DNA of 64,000 bases, taken from NCBI RefSeq assembly GCF_038096165.1, contig NZ_CP151076.1:4399501-4463500 (forward strand), written 5' to 3'. The stretch comes from Pseudomonas sp. G.S.17 (GTDB taxonomy: Bacteria > Pseudomonadota > Gammaproteobacteria > Pseudomonadales > Pseudomonadaceae). The notes beneath the pieces were generated by a model. That model was not told where the DNA came from and ran no database searches. It was given only the letters and a program-made list of their open reading frames with translations. Numbering within the stretch: the stretch's first letter is position 1; each line of letters opens with the position of its first letter. The position numbers and the translations under genes are program-made. This document shows, piece after piece, positions 7,432-13,926 of this stretch.

Positions 7432-8097
7432 ATGGAACGATATGAAAGAGTGGCCAAAGCCATTGCCGCTAGCGGCAAAAGAAAAAGCCGGATAGCAACC
7501 GAATGCGGGGTCTCAAACTCTGCGGTATCTCAGTGGCTGTCCGGCGAGAGTAAAAGCCTAAAGCCCGAGAGTATTTACGCCCTGGCGAAGGCAACCGGCT
7601 TCAGGGCGGAGTGGCTGGCTTTAGGTGAAGGGCCCGAGCGCGAACCAGATATGTCTAACGTAGAACTCGCGCTGCAGCCCACCAGGTCATTCGCTTATCC
7701 AGAAATCAGCTGGGTTCAAGCCGGAGCAGCCACGGAGGCTATACAGTTGTCGAATGTCGCTGCGTGCCCACGCCACACGTCGGATGTCTGGGCTGGCGAG
7801 AATGGTTTCTGGTTGCGGGTGGTTGGTAACTCGATGACAAGCCCGGGCGGCGGCGACTCGTTCCCAGAGAATTTCCTCATCTTGATAGCGCCAGATACTG
7901 AACCCCGCAGCGGTCAGTACGTAGTCGCGCGGATGATCGACAGCAATGAGGCCACCTTCAAGCAGCTGGTCATTGACGCTGGGGAGCTTTACTTAAAGCC
8001 TCTAAACCCGGCCTTCCCGATGAAAGCCGTGGACGACACTTGGGAAATTGTTGGCACGGTGGTCGACGGCAAGATGCCGAAATCTGTTTTCTTTTAA
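7432..8097 (+). CDS. CI-like prophage repressor with S24 autopeptidase domain
   Basis: A 221-aa repressor that would hold the lytic promoters off and self-cleave upon RecA activation. Residues about 1-65 are a helix-turn-helix DNA-binding domain (KSRIATECGVSNSAVSQWLSG). A linker follows, then the S24/LexA-type peptidase with an Ala97-Gly98 bond as likely cleavage site, nucleophile Ser134 in VVGNSM and general base Lys177 in ATFKQL. Both catalytic residues are present, so the protein should be inducible. Divergent from cro with shared operators; the same operator controls the promoter at 9270-9298. Confidence 0.95.
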   Translation: MERYERVAKAIAASGKRKSRIATECGVSNSAVSQWLSGESKSLKPESIYALAKATGFRAEWLALGEGPEREPDMSNVELALQPTRSFAYPEISWVQAGAATEAIQLSNVAACPRHTSDVWAGENGFWLRVVGNSMTSPGGGDSFPENFLILIAPDTEPRSGQYVVARMIDSNEATFKQLVIDAGELYLKPLNPAFPMKAVDDTWEIVGTVVDGKMPKSVFF

Positions 8098-8159
8098 CCT
8101 GCCCGGCCGCCGTCTCGAGCCAGGCCGACAGCGCGCAAAATCGATAAAATCTGGTGCCC

Positions 8160-8193
8160 GCGCCACGAATTGAAAATATTTATTTCGTGGCGC
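8160..8193. repeat. GCGCCACGAA/TTCGTGGCGC hairpin, copy 2
   Basis: A perfect 10-bp inverted repeat (8160-8169 and 8184-8193) around a 14-nt A+T-rich spacer, 62 bp after the CI stop codon. It is not followed by a T tract, so it is not a simple terminator. Same arm as at 6290 and 12407. Confidence 0.75.
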
Positions 8194-8272
8194 CGATTTC
8201 TTTAACCATTGGTTTCATTGGGTTTCACCGGTTTTTTGCGTCACGGATGCCTGTCACGGTGAGTTATGTGGC

Positions 8273-8301
8273 TTGAAAAGCGACATTGGCGCACTCATAA
8301 T
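8273..8301 (+). promoter_or_regulatory. sigma-70 promoter of the candidate structured RNA
   Basis: TTGAAA (8273-8278), a 17-nt spacer and CATAAT (8296-8301). Transcription would begin near 8308, just before the stems listed next. No coding sequence with a ribosome site starts downstream before the terminator at 8401. Confidence 0.62.
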
Positions 8302-8307
8302 TGCGGT

Positions 8308-8426
8308 GTCACCAGCGAAAGCTGGCAGGAGTCTGGATCCCTCTTTTGGTTGATCCAGCGGCGCAGAAGGGGCGAAGCAAGCTCAGCTGCGTGTCGATTG
8401 AAGCCGCCTTCGGGCGGCTTTGCTTT
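8308..8426 (+). ncRNA. candidate structured small RNA upstream of the PemK-like toxin
   Basis: About 118 nt between a good promoter and a terminator. It holds CCAGC-GAAA-GCTGG (8312-8325, a GNRA tetraloop), CTGGATC...GATCCAG (8333-8358, 12-nt loop) and the terminator stem AAGCCGCC-TTCG-GGCGGCTT (8401-8420) followed by TTTGCTTT. The open frame running through it lacks a ribosome site and includes the terminator, so it is unlikely to be coding. It could be a regulatory RNA, the leader of the toxin gene, or an RNA antitoxin; no family recognised. Confidence 0.5.
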
Positions 8427-8442
8427 ATCTAGGGAAAATGGA

Positions 8443-8835
8443 TTGCCTCTCTACTACCACCCCAAGCAGGGCGATGTATTACTGTGCGACTTCACAAGGG
8501 GTTTCGTTGCCCCAGAAATGCTGAAGGTACGAAAAGTAATCGTCATATCCCCAACGGCCACTCACAAGCGCCGTCTCTGCACCGTCGTCCCCATCTCATC
8601 TACCCCACCTATCCAACAGGAAGATTGGCACCACCTGCTGCGTGAAAATCCGCTGAGCTCTGATGGCTATCTTGAGCTGTGGGTCAAGTGCGACATGATC
8701 TATACGGTAAGCTTTGACCGACTGGACAAAATTCATAAAAAGACCCGAAAAGGCCGTGAATACTACGTACCTCAACTAAGCGACGAGGATATGAAAGGCG
8801 TAATCGCCTGCGTAAAAGCTTACCTGCCGCTGTAA
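8443..8835 (+). CDS. PemK/MazF-like endoribonuclease toxin
   Basis: A 130-aa protein of the PemK/MazF type, a family of mRNA-cleaving toxins. It opens YYHPKQGDVLLCDF, continues RKVIVISPTATHKRRLCTVVPIS (the conserved beta strands with GDV and VVPIS) and has a WVKCDMIYTVSFDRLDKI segment. The TTG start at 8443 is chosen because AGGGA lies 7 nt upstream. The frame is open to 8266, but that stretch contains a terminator hairpin. No protein antitoxin gene precedes it, unlike classical mazEF/pemIK, so it is an orphan or is paired with something not recognised, possibly the upstream RNA. Close relatives without antitoxin partner are common in proteobacteria, from memory. Confidence 0.82.
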   Translation: MPLYYHPKQGDVLLCDFTRGFVAPEMLKVRKVIVISPTATHKRRLCTVVPISSTPPIQQEDWHHLLRENPLSSDGYLELWVKCDMIYTVSFDRLDKIHKKTRKGREYYVPQLSDEDMKGVIACVKAYLPL

Positions 8836-8836
8836 A

Positions 8837-8852
8837 GAGTACAAGTGTACTC
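8837..8852. promoter_or_regulatory. dyad GAGTACA-AG-TGTACTC after the toxin gene
   Basis: A perfect 7-bp dyad two bases after the toxin stop codon and 45 bp before the LexA box. The inner AGTAC-N4-GTACT resembles the AGTACN4GTGCT box described for the second LexA of P. putida (one mismatch). Either a weak terminator stem or an operator; undecided. Confidence 0.4.
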
Positions 8853-8870
8853 AACCTCCCGGATTAACCA

Positions 8871-8912
8871 TTGCCCTTTGCCAAGCTCGACCTATACTGT
8901 ATGCCCATACAG
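8871..8912 (+). promoter_or_regulatory. SOS promoter with LexA box
   Basis: TTGCCC (8871-8876), 16-nt spacer and TATACT (8893-8898). CTGTATGCCCATACAG at 8897-8912 is a CTGT-N8-ACAG LexA box with perfect 7-bp arms overlapping the -10, so LexA binding would block the promoter. Confidence 0.85.
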
Positions 8913-8930
8913 TTATCCGAGAGCAAGTCT

Positions 8931-9179
8931 GTGGCCAAGAAAGCAGCAGTACCTCGCGCCCCCTCCTCCTACGACCTAATGTCCATGCGCATACAGCGGA
9001 CCATCAACGCGACCGGCGCTCAGGCCTCCAAGCGTGCGCTCATCTACAAAGCCGCAGATGAGTCGGACGACGACTGGATGCGGCTGCTCAACGCCATTGA
9101 TGAGGCCGACAACGTCACGCTGACCAATCGCGATGATGAAGGTGTTGAGGTGACCTGGGTGGTGCCGAAAGAAGACTGA
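8931..9179 (+). CDS. DUF1654-like protein, SOS-controlled
   Basis: About 82 aa. The sequence from SSYDLMSMRIQRTINATGAQ through DDDWMRLLNAI to GVEVTWVVPKED fits the DUF1654 family found in Pseudomonas and its phages; function not known. The GTG at 8931 is preferred as start because the earlier ATG at 8901 lies inside the LexA box, upstream of the expected transcription start; GAG precedes the GTG by 7 nt. A terminator follows at 9197. Control by LexA suggests a DNA-damage or induction-related role. Confidence 0.75.
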   Translation: MAKKAAVPRAPSSYDLMSMRIQRTINATGAQASKRALIYKAADESDDDWMRLLNAIDEADNVTLTNRDDEGVEVTWVVPKED

Positions 9180-9196
9180 AACGATCGATGCCAGAG

Positions 9197-9217
9197 CCGC
9201 CTACGGGCGGTTTTTTT
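9197..9217 (+). terminator. terminator after the DUF1654 gene
   Basis: Stem CCGCC (9197-9201) and GGCGG (9206-9210) with a 4-nt loop, followed by seven T. It separates the SOS gene from the CI-controlled operon. Confidence 0.8.
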
Positions 9218-9269
9218 GTGGGCGTGATATTTCCAAAGCTAAGCGCACTAAATTAATTGCTTAGCTTGC

Positions 9270-9298
9270 TTGACGCCAATAGTTAAGTAGGCTTAAAT
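9270..9298 (+). promoter_or_regulatory. early (pL-like) promoter with CI/Cro operator
   Basis: TTGACG (9270-9275), 17 nt and TTAAAT (9293-9298). The dyad TTAAG-TAGG-CTTAA at 9283-9296 overlaps spacer and -10, exactly as at the cro promoter. An extra CTAAGC...GCTTAG pair (9239-9264) lies upstream. This should be the second repressor-controlled promoter of the prophage. Confidence 0.78.
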
Positions 9299-9322
9299 AA
9301 TCTCACACCAAAGGAGATGACC

Positions 9323-9634
9323 ATGAACGCAACAACTTTAACTTGTGGGCCATTGCAGGGCGACACAGGATTTTTGGCTACGCAGGAGCTGCGCACAGCG
9401 CTGGCAATTTGCGCGGGCCTCGCCAATAAGGAAATCGCCAAAGAAATGGATTGTGCGCCAGGCACCGTTAAGAAAACGGTGGAACGTCTTTTTTACAAAA
9501 TGGGGGTCAGCAGTCGGGCAGCTTTGGTAGCTGAAGCATTCAAGCGCGGATTGATTAGTTTTTCTTGCGCGGCAACCCAAGGGCCACAGCACCACCACGA
9601 ACAAGACCAACACGCTGGCGTTCTCATCGCATGA
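9323..9634 (+). CDS. small LuxR-type helix-turn-helix protein
   Basis: A 103-aa protein that is little more than a LuxR C-terminal DNA-binding domain: ELRTALAICAGLANKEIAKEMDCAPGTVKKTVERLFYKMGVSSRAALVAEA. There is no N-terminal sensor domain. The ATG at 9323 is preferred over 9317 because AAGGAG ends at 9316. First gene of the operon behind the CI-controlled promoter. It probably regulates phage or host genes; targets unknown. The last 20 residues are a His/Gln-rich tail. Confidence 0.85.
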   Translation: MNATTLTCGPLQGDTGFLATQELRTALAICAGLANKEIAKEMDCAPGTVKKTVERLFYKMGVSSRAALVAEAFKRGLISFSCAATQGPQHHHEQDQHAGVLIA

Positions 9635-9778
9635 TATGAGCAGCGGCGTGCCCATCCGTGCTGCTGGGTAGTCCAGTGCTCAGGCTCGATCTGACGCAGT
9701 AACCAAACCAATTTTTTGCGAAAGCCAACAACGCGGCGGGCCTTTGTTCGCCCTGATGAAAGTAAACAAGGAGTTCAC

Positions 9779-9973
9779 ATGCTCATTTTGACTCGCCGTG
9801 TAGGCGAAACCATCCGTATCAACGACGACATCACCGTGACCGTGCTGGGCGTCCAGGGCATGCAGGTTCGCCTTGGTGTTTCGGCACCGAAGAACGTATC
9901 CGTCGACCGCGAAGAAATTGCCATCCGCAAGCTGGCCAACCCTCGCGCCGAGGTGGCTCATGCCGGTAATTAA
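9779..9973 (+). CDS. csrA: CsrA/RsmA-type RNA-binding regulator carried by the prophage
   Basis: A 64-aa CsrA family protein beginning [14 protein letters not shown], with the conserved [19 protein letters not shown] and VSVDREEI segments, including the Arg of the last strand region that contacts GGA motifs. The family dimerises and binds GGA loops near ribosome sites of mRNAs. AAGGAG precedes the ATG by about 6 nt. The C-terminal tail ([11 protein letters not shown]) is unlike chromosomal RsmA. It overlaps the next gene by 14 bp. A prophage copy could alter the host Gac/Rsm network. Confidence 0.93.
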   Translation: MLILTRRVGETIRINDDITVTVLGVQGMQVRLGVSAPKNVSVDREEIAIRKLANPRAEVAHAGN

Positions 9974-10334
9974 TCGCGTAACCCTGGTGCTGCGGGCCCC
10001 TGAAGGCGAAACCCTGGAACAAGTCCTGCCGTTTGTGCAGCTTGGAGCCCACGTTTCAGTTGGTCGCGGGATCGCAGTTATCTGCGGGGCCAGCGACAGC
10101 GACGTTGTCACCCAGGCGCTTGATAGCGAGTTCTGCATCGACGATCACGTCCGGATGGCTGCCGATGCCAAGCGTTACCGCTGGCTGCGCAACAAAGAGC
10201 GCGCGGAAGAAATCGACACTGACCTATCGGTAACTTGCGAACTGCAGTGCTACTTCGGCTCCGAACTGGACACTGAGGTCGATAACCGCATGCGTTTGGC
10301 TCAACTGCTGGAGAAGCACGGGGAGCCGGTATGA
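9960..10334 (+). CDS. hypothetical prophage protein with RYRWLR motif
   Basis: About 124 aa. ATG at 9960 overlaps the end of csrA. The N-terminal part is beta-rich; a C-terminal segment [20 protein letters not shown] carries the RYRWLR phrase frequent in small phage proteins and shared with the gene at 10489-11094 (RYCWLKN). Its stop overlaps the next start (ATGA). Function unknown. Confidence 0.68.
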   Translation: MPVINRVTLVLRAPEGETLEQVLPFVQLGAHVSVGRGIAVICGASDSDVVTQALDSEFCIDDHVRMAADAKRYRWLRNKERAEEIDTDLSVTCELQCYFGSELDTEVDNRMRLAQLLEKHGEPV

Positions 10335-10492
10335 AGCGCCCTTTCTGCGGACCAAGCGCCCAGCGACTGCTTGCCCTTTTCAACGCACTGCAGCGACGGG
10401 ACACCACCTTCGGCGAGATCTACGCCATGTCGGCCGAATGCGGAATTGATGGGCGACGGGTGCTGGCTGATCACTTCGGGGGCCGGTCATGA
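10331..10492 (+). CDS. small hypothetical prophage protein
   Basis: A 53-aa reading frame beginning [17 protein letters not shown] and ending ADHFGGRS. Its ATG overlaps the upstream stop and its stop overlaps the next ATG (ATGA at 10489-10492), the same pattern as verified neighbours, which is the main support. Unknown function. Confidence 0.6.
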   Translation: MKRPFCGPSAQRLLALFNALQRRDTTFGEIYAMSAECGIDGRRVLADHFGGRS

Positions 10493-11094
10493 GCAATAAC
10501 CACAAGCTCAAAATCCTGTGCCAGCGACTTACAGAGCAGCAATTTTGCTCGGTCCACGATGCGGAGCTGGCCCTGGAGAAATTCGAGAAGCTGACGACGC
10601 CCGCGATAGTTCTGGGCCTGATCGAAGAAAACGATGCGATGAAGTATCAATCTCTCGCAGATCGGCGGGTGATCGAGGCGCTGCGTAGCGATGAGGCTGG
10701 ATTTCAGCGAGGAGCCAAGGCCGAAGCGGATGCTGGGGACGAAGCGCGGGCGGAAGTTCGCAAGCTGACAGCTGAAAAACGGGATCTGCTGAAGCTTGTG
10801 TGCGCGCCAGAGGAAGAGGTGCGGCAGGAAAATCGGTGGCTGAAGCAGGTAATCGAAAGCTATGCGCTGCAAATGGCACCGCTTGAACCGATCCCAGATG
10901 AACCGGGTTATTCCCGCCGCTTGCCTGGGTACGACTTGCCAACACTCGCGCGCAATTCGGCACGGTATTGCTGGCTGAAGAATTGCGACGTTCATCAAGG
11001 TAACCGTCTGGTCATCCAGGCCCCGAACGAAATTTGGGACCAGATCATCGACGCAGCCATTGCAGAGGAGAGCCGCCATGCGAATGAAGCCTGA
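10489..11094 (+). CDS. hypothetical prophage protein, coiled-coil, Ead/Ea22-like layout
   Basis: A 201-aa protein. Residues about 55-125 form a charged helical/coiled-coil region (AEVRKLTAEKRDLLKLV), followed by RYCWLKNCDVHQGNRLVI and a last helix IIDAAIAEE. The R-Y-x-W-L-[KR] phrase before a final DAAI helix is a common ending of small phage accessory proteins of the Ead/Ea22 kind. Function unknown. It is joined by ATGA and a 17-bp overlap to its neighbours. Confidence 0.68.
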   Translation: MSNNHKLKILCQRLTEQQFCSVHDAELALEKFEKLTTPAIVLGLIEENDAMKYQSLADRRVIEALRSDEAGFQRGAKAEADAGDEARAEVRKLTAEKRDLLKLVCAPEEEVRQENRWLKQVIESYALQMAPLEPIPDEPGYSRRLPGYDLPTLARNSARYCWLKNCDVHQGNRLVIQAPNEIWDQIIDAAIAEESRHANEA

Positions 11095-11770
11095 GCACGT
11101 CTTTAGCCTCGGCCTGCTGATTGAAAGACCGCACCTTTCCCTGCGCAGCCATCTGATCCTGGTGCGCCGCATGGCTCGCCACCTGAACACTGAGCGTGCG
11201 CTAACCCGCGCATTCTTCCGGGCAGAGGTGAAGCAGGCCAAGGCCGGGCTTCCATTCACGAAGCTGAAGCTGGCCAAGATCGAGGAAGTTCAGGACCGTG
11301 CGAGGCAGTCATTCAAAGCCGGTCTGATCGATATCGGCACCTGGCTGTATCGGAACGATGAGGAGTTGACAGCCTTATACGGCTTCGATGGCATCTGCGA
11401 TCTATTGGAGGTCAACCCGGTGCACCGTGCCGAGGTGATCAAGTACGCGGACGACATGGGCCGCGCGATATCGGCTATCGCCTTTGTCTCTGGCTACGAA
11501 GAAAGCGCAAGCCAGCAATCAGGTAAGCGCCAGCCCGACTCAAAGGAAGGCCCGCTGTTCTTCGTCTTCCTTGAAATGATGATGAAAGCCATGGTCGAGA
11601 ATCGCGCGTCGATGCCCGACCCATTCGCGCCCGGAGGCCCCTTCCACGGAATCCCGACCTATCACCAGCAGCCTGACGGAACCCTGGCACGCAAGGGCCC
11701 TTCGCTGGTGCTGCACAACTCTGACGGCACCAGCCGGGTAGTTGAGCGGAAACTGGAGAAGTCCAAATGA
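11078..11770 (+). CDS. hypothetical prophage protein
   Basis: About 230 aa. ATG at 11078 is preceded by GAGGAG; the frame is open to 11060. It has an Arg/His-rich N-terminal half and a Pro/Gly-rich C-terminal part (MPDPFAPGGPFHGIPTYHQQ). No family recognised and no membrane segment. It overlaps neighbours on both sides within the plus operon. Confidence 0.66.
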   Translation: MRMKPEHVFSLGLLIERPHLSLRSHLILVRRMARHLNTERALTRAFFRAEVKQAKAGLPFTKLKLAKIEEVQDRARQSFKAGLIDIGTWLYRNDEELTALYGFDGICDLLEVNPVHRAEVIKYADDMGRAISAIAFVSGYEESASQQSGKRQPDSKEGPLFFVFLEMMMKAMVENRASMPDPFAPGGPFHGIPTYHQQPDGTLARKGPSLVLHNSDGTSRVVERKLEKSK

Positions 11771-12108
11771 TCCGGCTGACAGATACAGCGCTGGCAGGAA
11801 TCCGCGCCGACTCCGAACAGGGAGTTGCTCCGGGTATGGGTGATGTTCAGCTGATGGTGAACGAGATTGCGCGGCTGAAGGCCGATAACGAAAAGCTCCA
11901 GATGTTCGGCAACGAAATGCTCGGCTGCGTTTTTGAAGGCGGAGCCTTGGACGGTGGGGATATCGCAATCATCGGAGCACGCTGCGGCGTCTTGACTGTG
12001 CGCGACGTAGAAGCGCCATGCGGCGAAGTCTGCGCCTGCGATGAGTACGGTTTCCCAGGTGAGTGCTACCGAAAGGCGGATGTGATGCGGGGTAGTCAAC
12101 ATGGCTAA
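11767..12108 (+). CDS. hypothetical prophage protein
   Basis: A 113-aa protein. A helical N-terminal half (MVNEIARLKADNEKLQMFG, coiled-coil like) is followed by a Gly/Cys-rich half with several Cys (C near VRDVEAPCGEVCACDEYGFPGECY) that could bind a metal or form a small beta domain. ATGA start overlap; overlaps the next gene by 8 bp. Unknown function. Confidence 0.63.
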   Translation: MIRLTDTALAGIRADSEQGVAPGMGDVQLMVNEIARLKADNEKLQMFGNEMLGCVFEGGALDGGDIAIIGARCGVLTVRDVEAPCGEVCACDEYGFPGECYRKADVMRGSQHG

Positions 12109-12427
12109 AACAATCCTCCGCGTCCGCCTGGATAGCGTGGCGTTCTATCTGAACGAGGTCTCAGTAGGTGTTGCAAACAGCGGCAAGCGATACGCCCTGA
12201 GTCGCACGAGCCAGCACAGCGGCAACAAAGACGGATGGGTGCGCGTGAACTCAACTGAATGCAAAGCGCTGTCAGAGATCGTCGCTGAGGCCGATCTGTT
12301 CAAGGCTTGCTCGGATCTGTTCGCCAGCAAGAAGCTTCGCCCACACGTCCAGCACGGCGGGATTCGCGGCATGGCGGGCAAATGGGAAGGTGAGGCGTTC
12401 CCGGCTCGCGCCACGAAACGCGCATAA
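12101..12427 (+). CDS. hypothetical prophage protein
   Basis: A 108-aa basic protein, unknown function. Nothing recognisable beyond short beta/alpha alternation. A hairpin of the repeated CGCGCCACGA family spans its stop codon, so the final codons (SRATKRA) are set by the repeat arm. Confidence 0.6.
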   Translation: MAKTILRVRLDSVAFYLNEVSVGVANSGKRYALSRTSQHSGNKDGWVRVNSTECKALSEIVAEADLFKACSDLFASKKLRPHVQHGGIRGMAGKWEGEAFPARATKRA

Positions 12428-12442
12428 CGAAATCGTGGCGCG
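12407..12442. repeat. CGCGCCACGA/TCGTGGCGCG hairpin, copy 3
   Basis: A perfect 10-bp inverted repeat (12407-12416, 12433-12442) with a 16-nt spacer, spanning the stop codon at 12425-12427. The 127 bp up to the next gene otherwise hold nothing I can name. Confidence 0.75.
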
Positions 12443-12554
12443 GAATAGCTGCCCTGGAAAGTCAGGACATCTGATGCGTCAGATTTTACAGAAAGCGAAA
12501 GCTGACACGCCGTGCAATGCAAAACCGTCCTCAGGACAAATTGAAGGGGTCTTC

Positions 12555-12791
12555 ATGGAAATTCAAAAAGAAACACTGAGCGACGAAGAGCTGGCAGCCA
12601 TCACTGGCTATCAGTTGCCCTCTCGCCAAATACAGTGGCTCGTACAGCACTCATGGCAGCATGTCCTGACTGGCGCGCGCCGCCCGGTCGTTGGTCGCGT
12701 GTATGCCCGCCTCAAGCTGGCAGGCGTCAGGCCGTCGGCATCAAACGCGGTGTCCGAACCCTGGACGCTCGACCTAGCAAGCGTGAGCTGA
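12555..12791 (+). CDS. DUF4224-domain protein next to the integrase
   Basis: A 78-aa protein beginning MEIQKETLSDEELAAITGY with the Q-x-x-WL-x-x-x-x-W phrase (IQWLVQHSW) of DUF4224 proteins. These usually lie directly before a tyrosine integrase in Pseudomonas prophages, as here (4 bp gap), and may act as excisionase-like or directionality factors; that role is inferred. GAAGGGG lies upstream of the ATG. The frame is open further upstream but without a good start. Confidence 0.75.
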   Translation: MEIQKETLSDEELAAITGYQLPSRQIQWLVQHSWQHVLTGARRPVVGRVYARLKLAGVRPSASNAVSEPWTLDLASVS

Positions 12792-12795
12792 ACAC

Positions 12796-13842
12796 ATGCG
12801 CCCAAGGAATCCCGCCAACCGGGACTTACCACCAAGGATGATCAGGCGCGTCCGGACACTTAAGTCCGGCGAGAAGTGGATCGGCTACTACTACGCCGGT
12901 CGTGACGCTGAAGGTAAGCGCGTGGAAACTCCGCTGGGCACTGATATCGACGATGCCCGCACCCTATGGGCGAAGCTCGAGCGCAAGACCGTCCCGGTAT
13001 CCACCCGCACCGTGGGCGACTTACTGCGCCGCTATGACCGCGACGTGGTTCCAGGCAAAGCACCAAAGACCCAGAAAGAAAACCGCAAGTGCATGCTGCA
13101 TCTGCACAAAGCGTTCGAGAAGGCGCCCATGGATTCGATCACGCCGCAGATTATTGCGCAGTATCGGGACGCGCGCACGGCGCCGGTCAGGGCGAACAGG
13201 GAGATAGCGCTGCTTTCGCACGCTTTCAATATGGCTCGGGAGTGGGGGATATACAGCAAGGACAACCCAACGCGTGGCGTCAGGAGGAATAAGGAGGCGC
13301 CGCGCGACATCTACGTCACGGACGAGGTATGGAAGGCGCTCTATGATGAGGCTGCGGACGATTTGAAGGTTGCCATGGATCTGGCTTACCTGACCGGCCA
13401 GCGGCCGGCAGACGTACGGAAGATGCGCTGGTCAGAGGTTGACGCCGACTATCTGATGGTCGACCAAGGGAAAACGTCGATGAAGCTGCGTATCCGCCTG
13501 CACCAGGGCGGCGTCCTTACCGGACTGGGCATCCTGCTCTCAACGCTCGACCGATCACGCCCGCATCTCATCACCACCAGCAAGGGCAAGCAGATGTCGG
13601 AGTCGATGCTCCGGACGCGATTCGAGCCAGCTCGAAAACGTGCTGCAGAGAAAGCCGCGAAAAATGGTGACCCAGACCTGGCGGCCTCGATCATGAAATT
13701 CCAGTTCCGGGACATTCGCCCGAAGGCCGCATCGGAAATCCTGAGCCTCGAAGACGCTTCAGATCTACTCGGACACACCACCCAAGGCATGACACAGCGC
13801 GTATATCGTCGGGTCGGGAAGGTGGTAAATCCGTCAAAATAA
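12796..13842 (+). CDS. int: prophage tyrosine integrase
   Basis: A 348-aa site-specific recombinase with a lambda-Int-like N-terminal arm-binding start (RPRNPANRDLPPRM), a core-binding SAM-like domain (about 70-160) and a catalytic domain. Catalytic residues read Arg203 (TGQRPADVRKMRW), Lys226, Arg308 in FRDIRPKAAS, His327 (LLGH) and nucleophile Tyr337 (QRVYRR). The His of the usual HxxR box is Arg305 here. It would integrate and excise the prophage. It lies at the right end of the element, next to fimV, so the attachment site should be within a few hundred bases downstream. Confidence 0.94.
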   Translation: MRPRNPANRDLPPRMIRRVRTLKSGEKWIGYYYAGRDAEGKRVETPLGTDIDDARTLWAKLERKTVPVSTRTVGDLLRRYDRDVVPGKAPKTQKENRKCMLHLHKAFEKAPMDSITPQIIAQYRDARTAPVRANREIALLSHAFNMAREWGIYSKDNPTRGVRRNKEAPRDIYVTDEVWKALYDEAADDLKVAMDLAYLTGQRPADVRKMRWSEVDADYLMVDQGKTSMKLRIRLHQGGVLTGLGILLSTLDRSRPHLITTSKGKQMSESMLRTRFEPARKRAAEKAAKNGDPDLAASIMKFQFRDIRPKAASEILSLEDASDLLGHTTQGMTQRVYRRVGKVVNPSK

Positions 13843-13848
13843 ATGGCG

Positions 13849-13880
13849 AGTTGCGGAAACGACCGGAATAGTTGCGGAAA
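13849..13880. repeat. AGTTGCGGAAA direct repeats, candidate integrase arm sites
   Basis: AGTTGCGGAAA occurs exactly at 13849-13859 and 13870-13880, start-to-start 21 bp, two helical turns, immediately after the int stop codon. Such phased repeats beside int are typical of arm-type or excisionase binding sites. Confidence 0.6.
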
Positions 13881-13926
13881 TGGAAGGCGTAAATACCATA
13901 TAAAACAGCCGCTTAATGGACTATTA

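Noticed and set aside
8266..8442. N-terminal 59-residue extension of the toxin
   Set aside because: The region contains a promoter, stems and a terminator, and the extension shows no similarity to the PemK fold.
8901..8930. ATG at 8901 as start of the DUF1654 gene
   Set aside because: It lies inside the LexA box and upstream of or at the expected transcription start; GTG 8931 has a better ribosome site.
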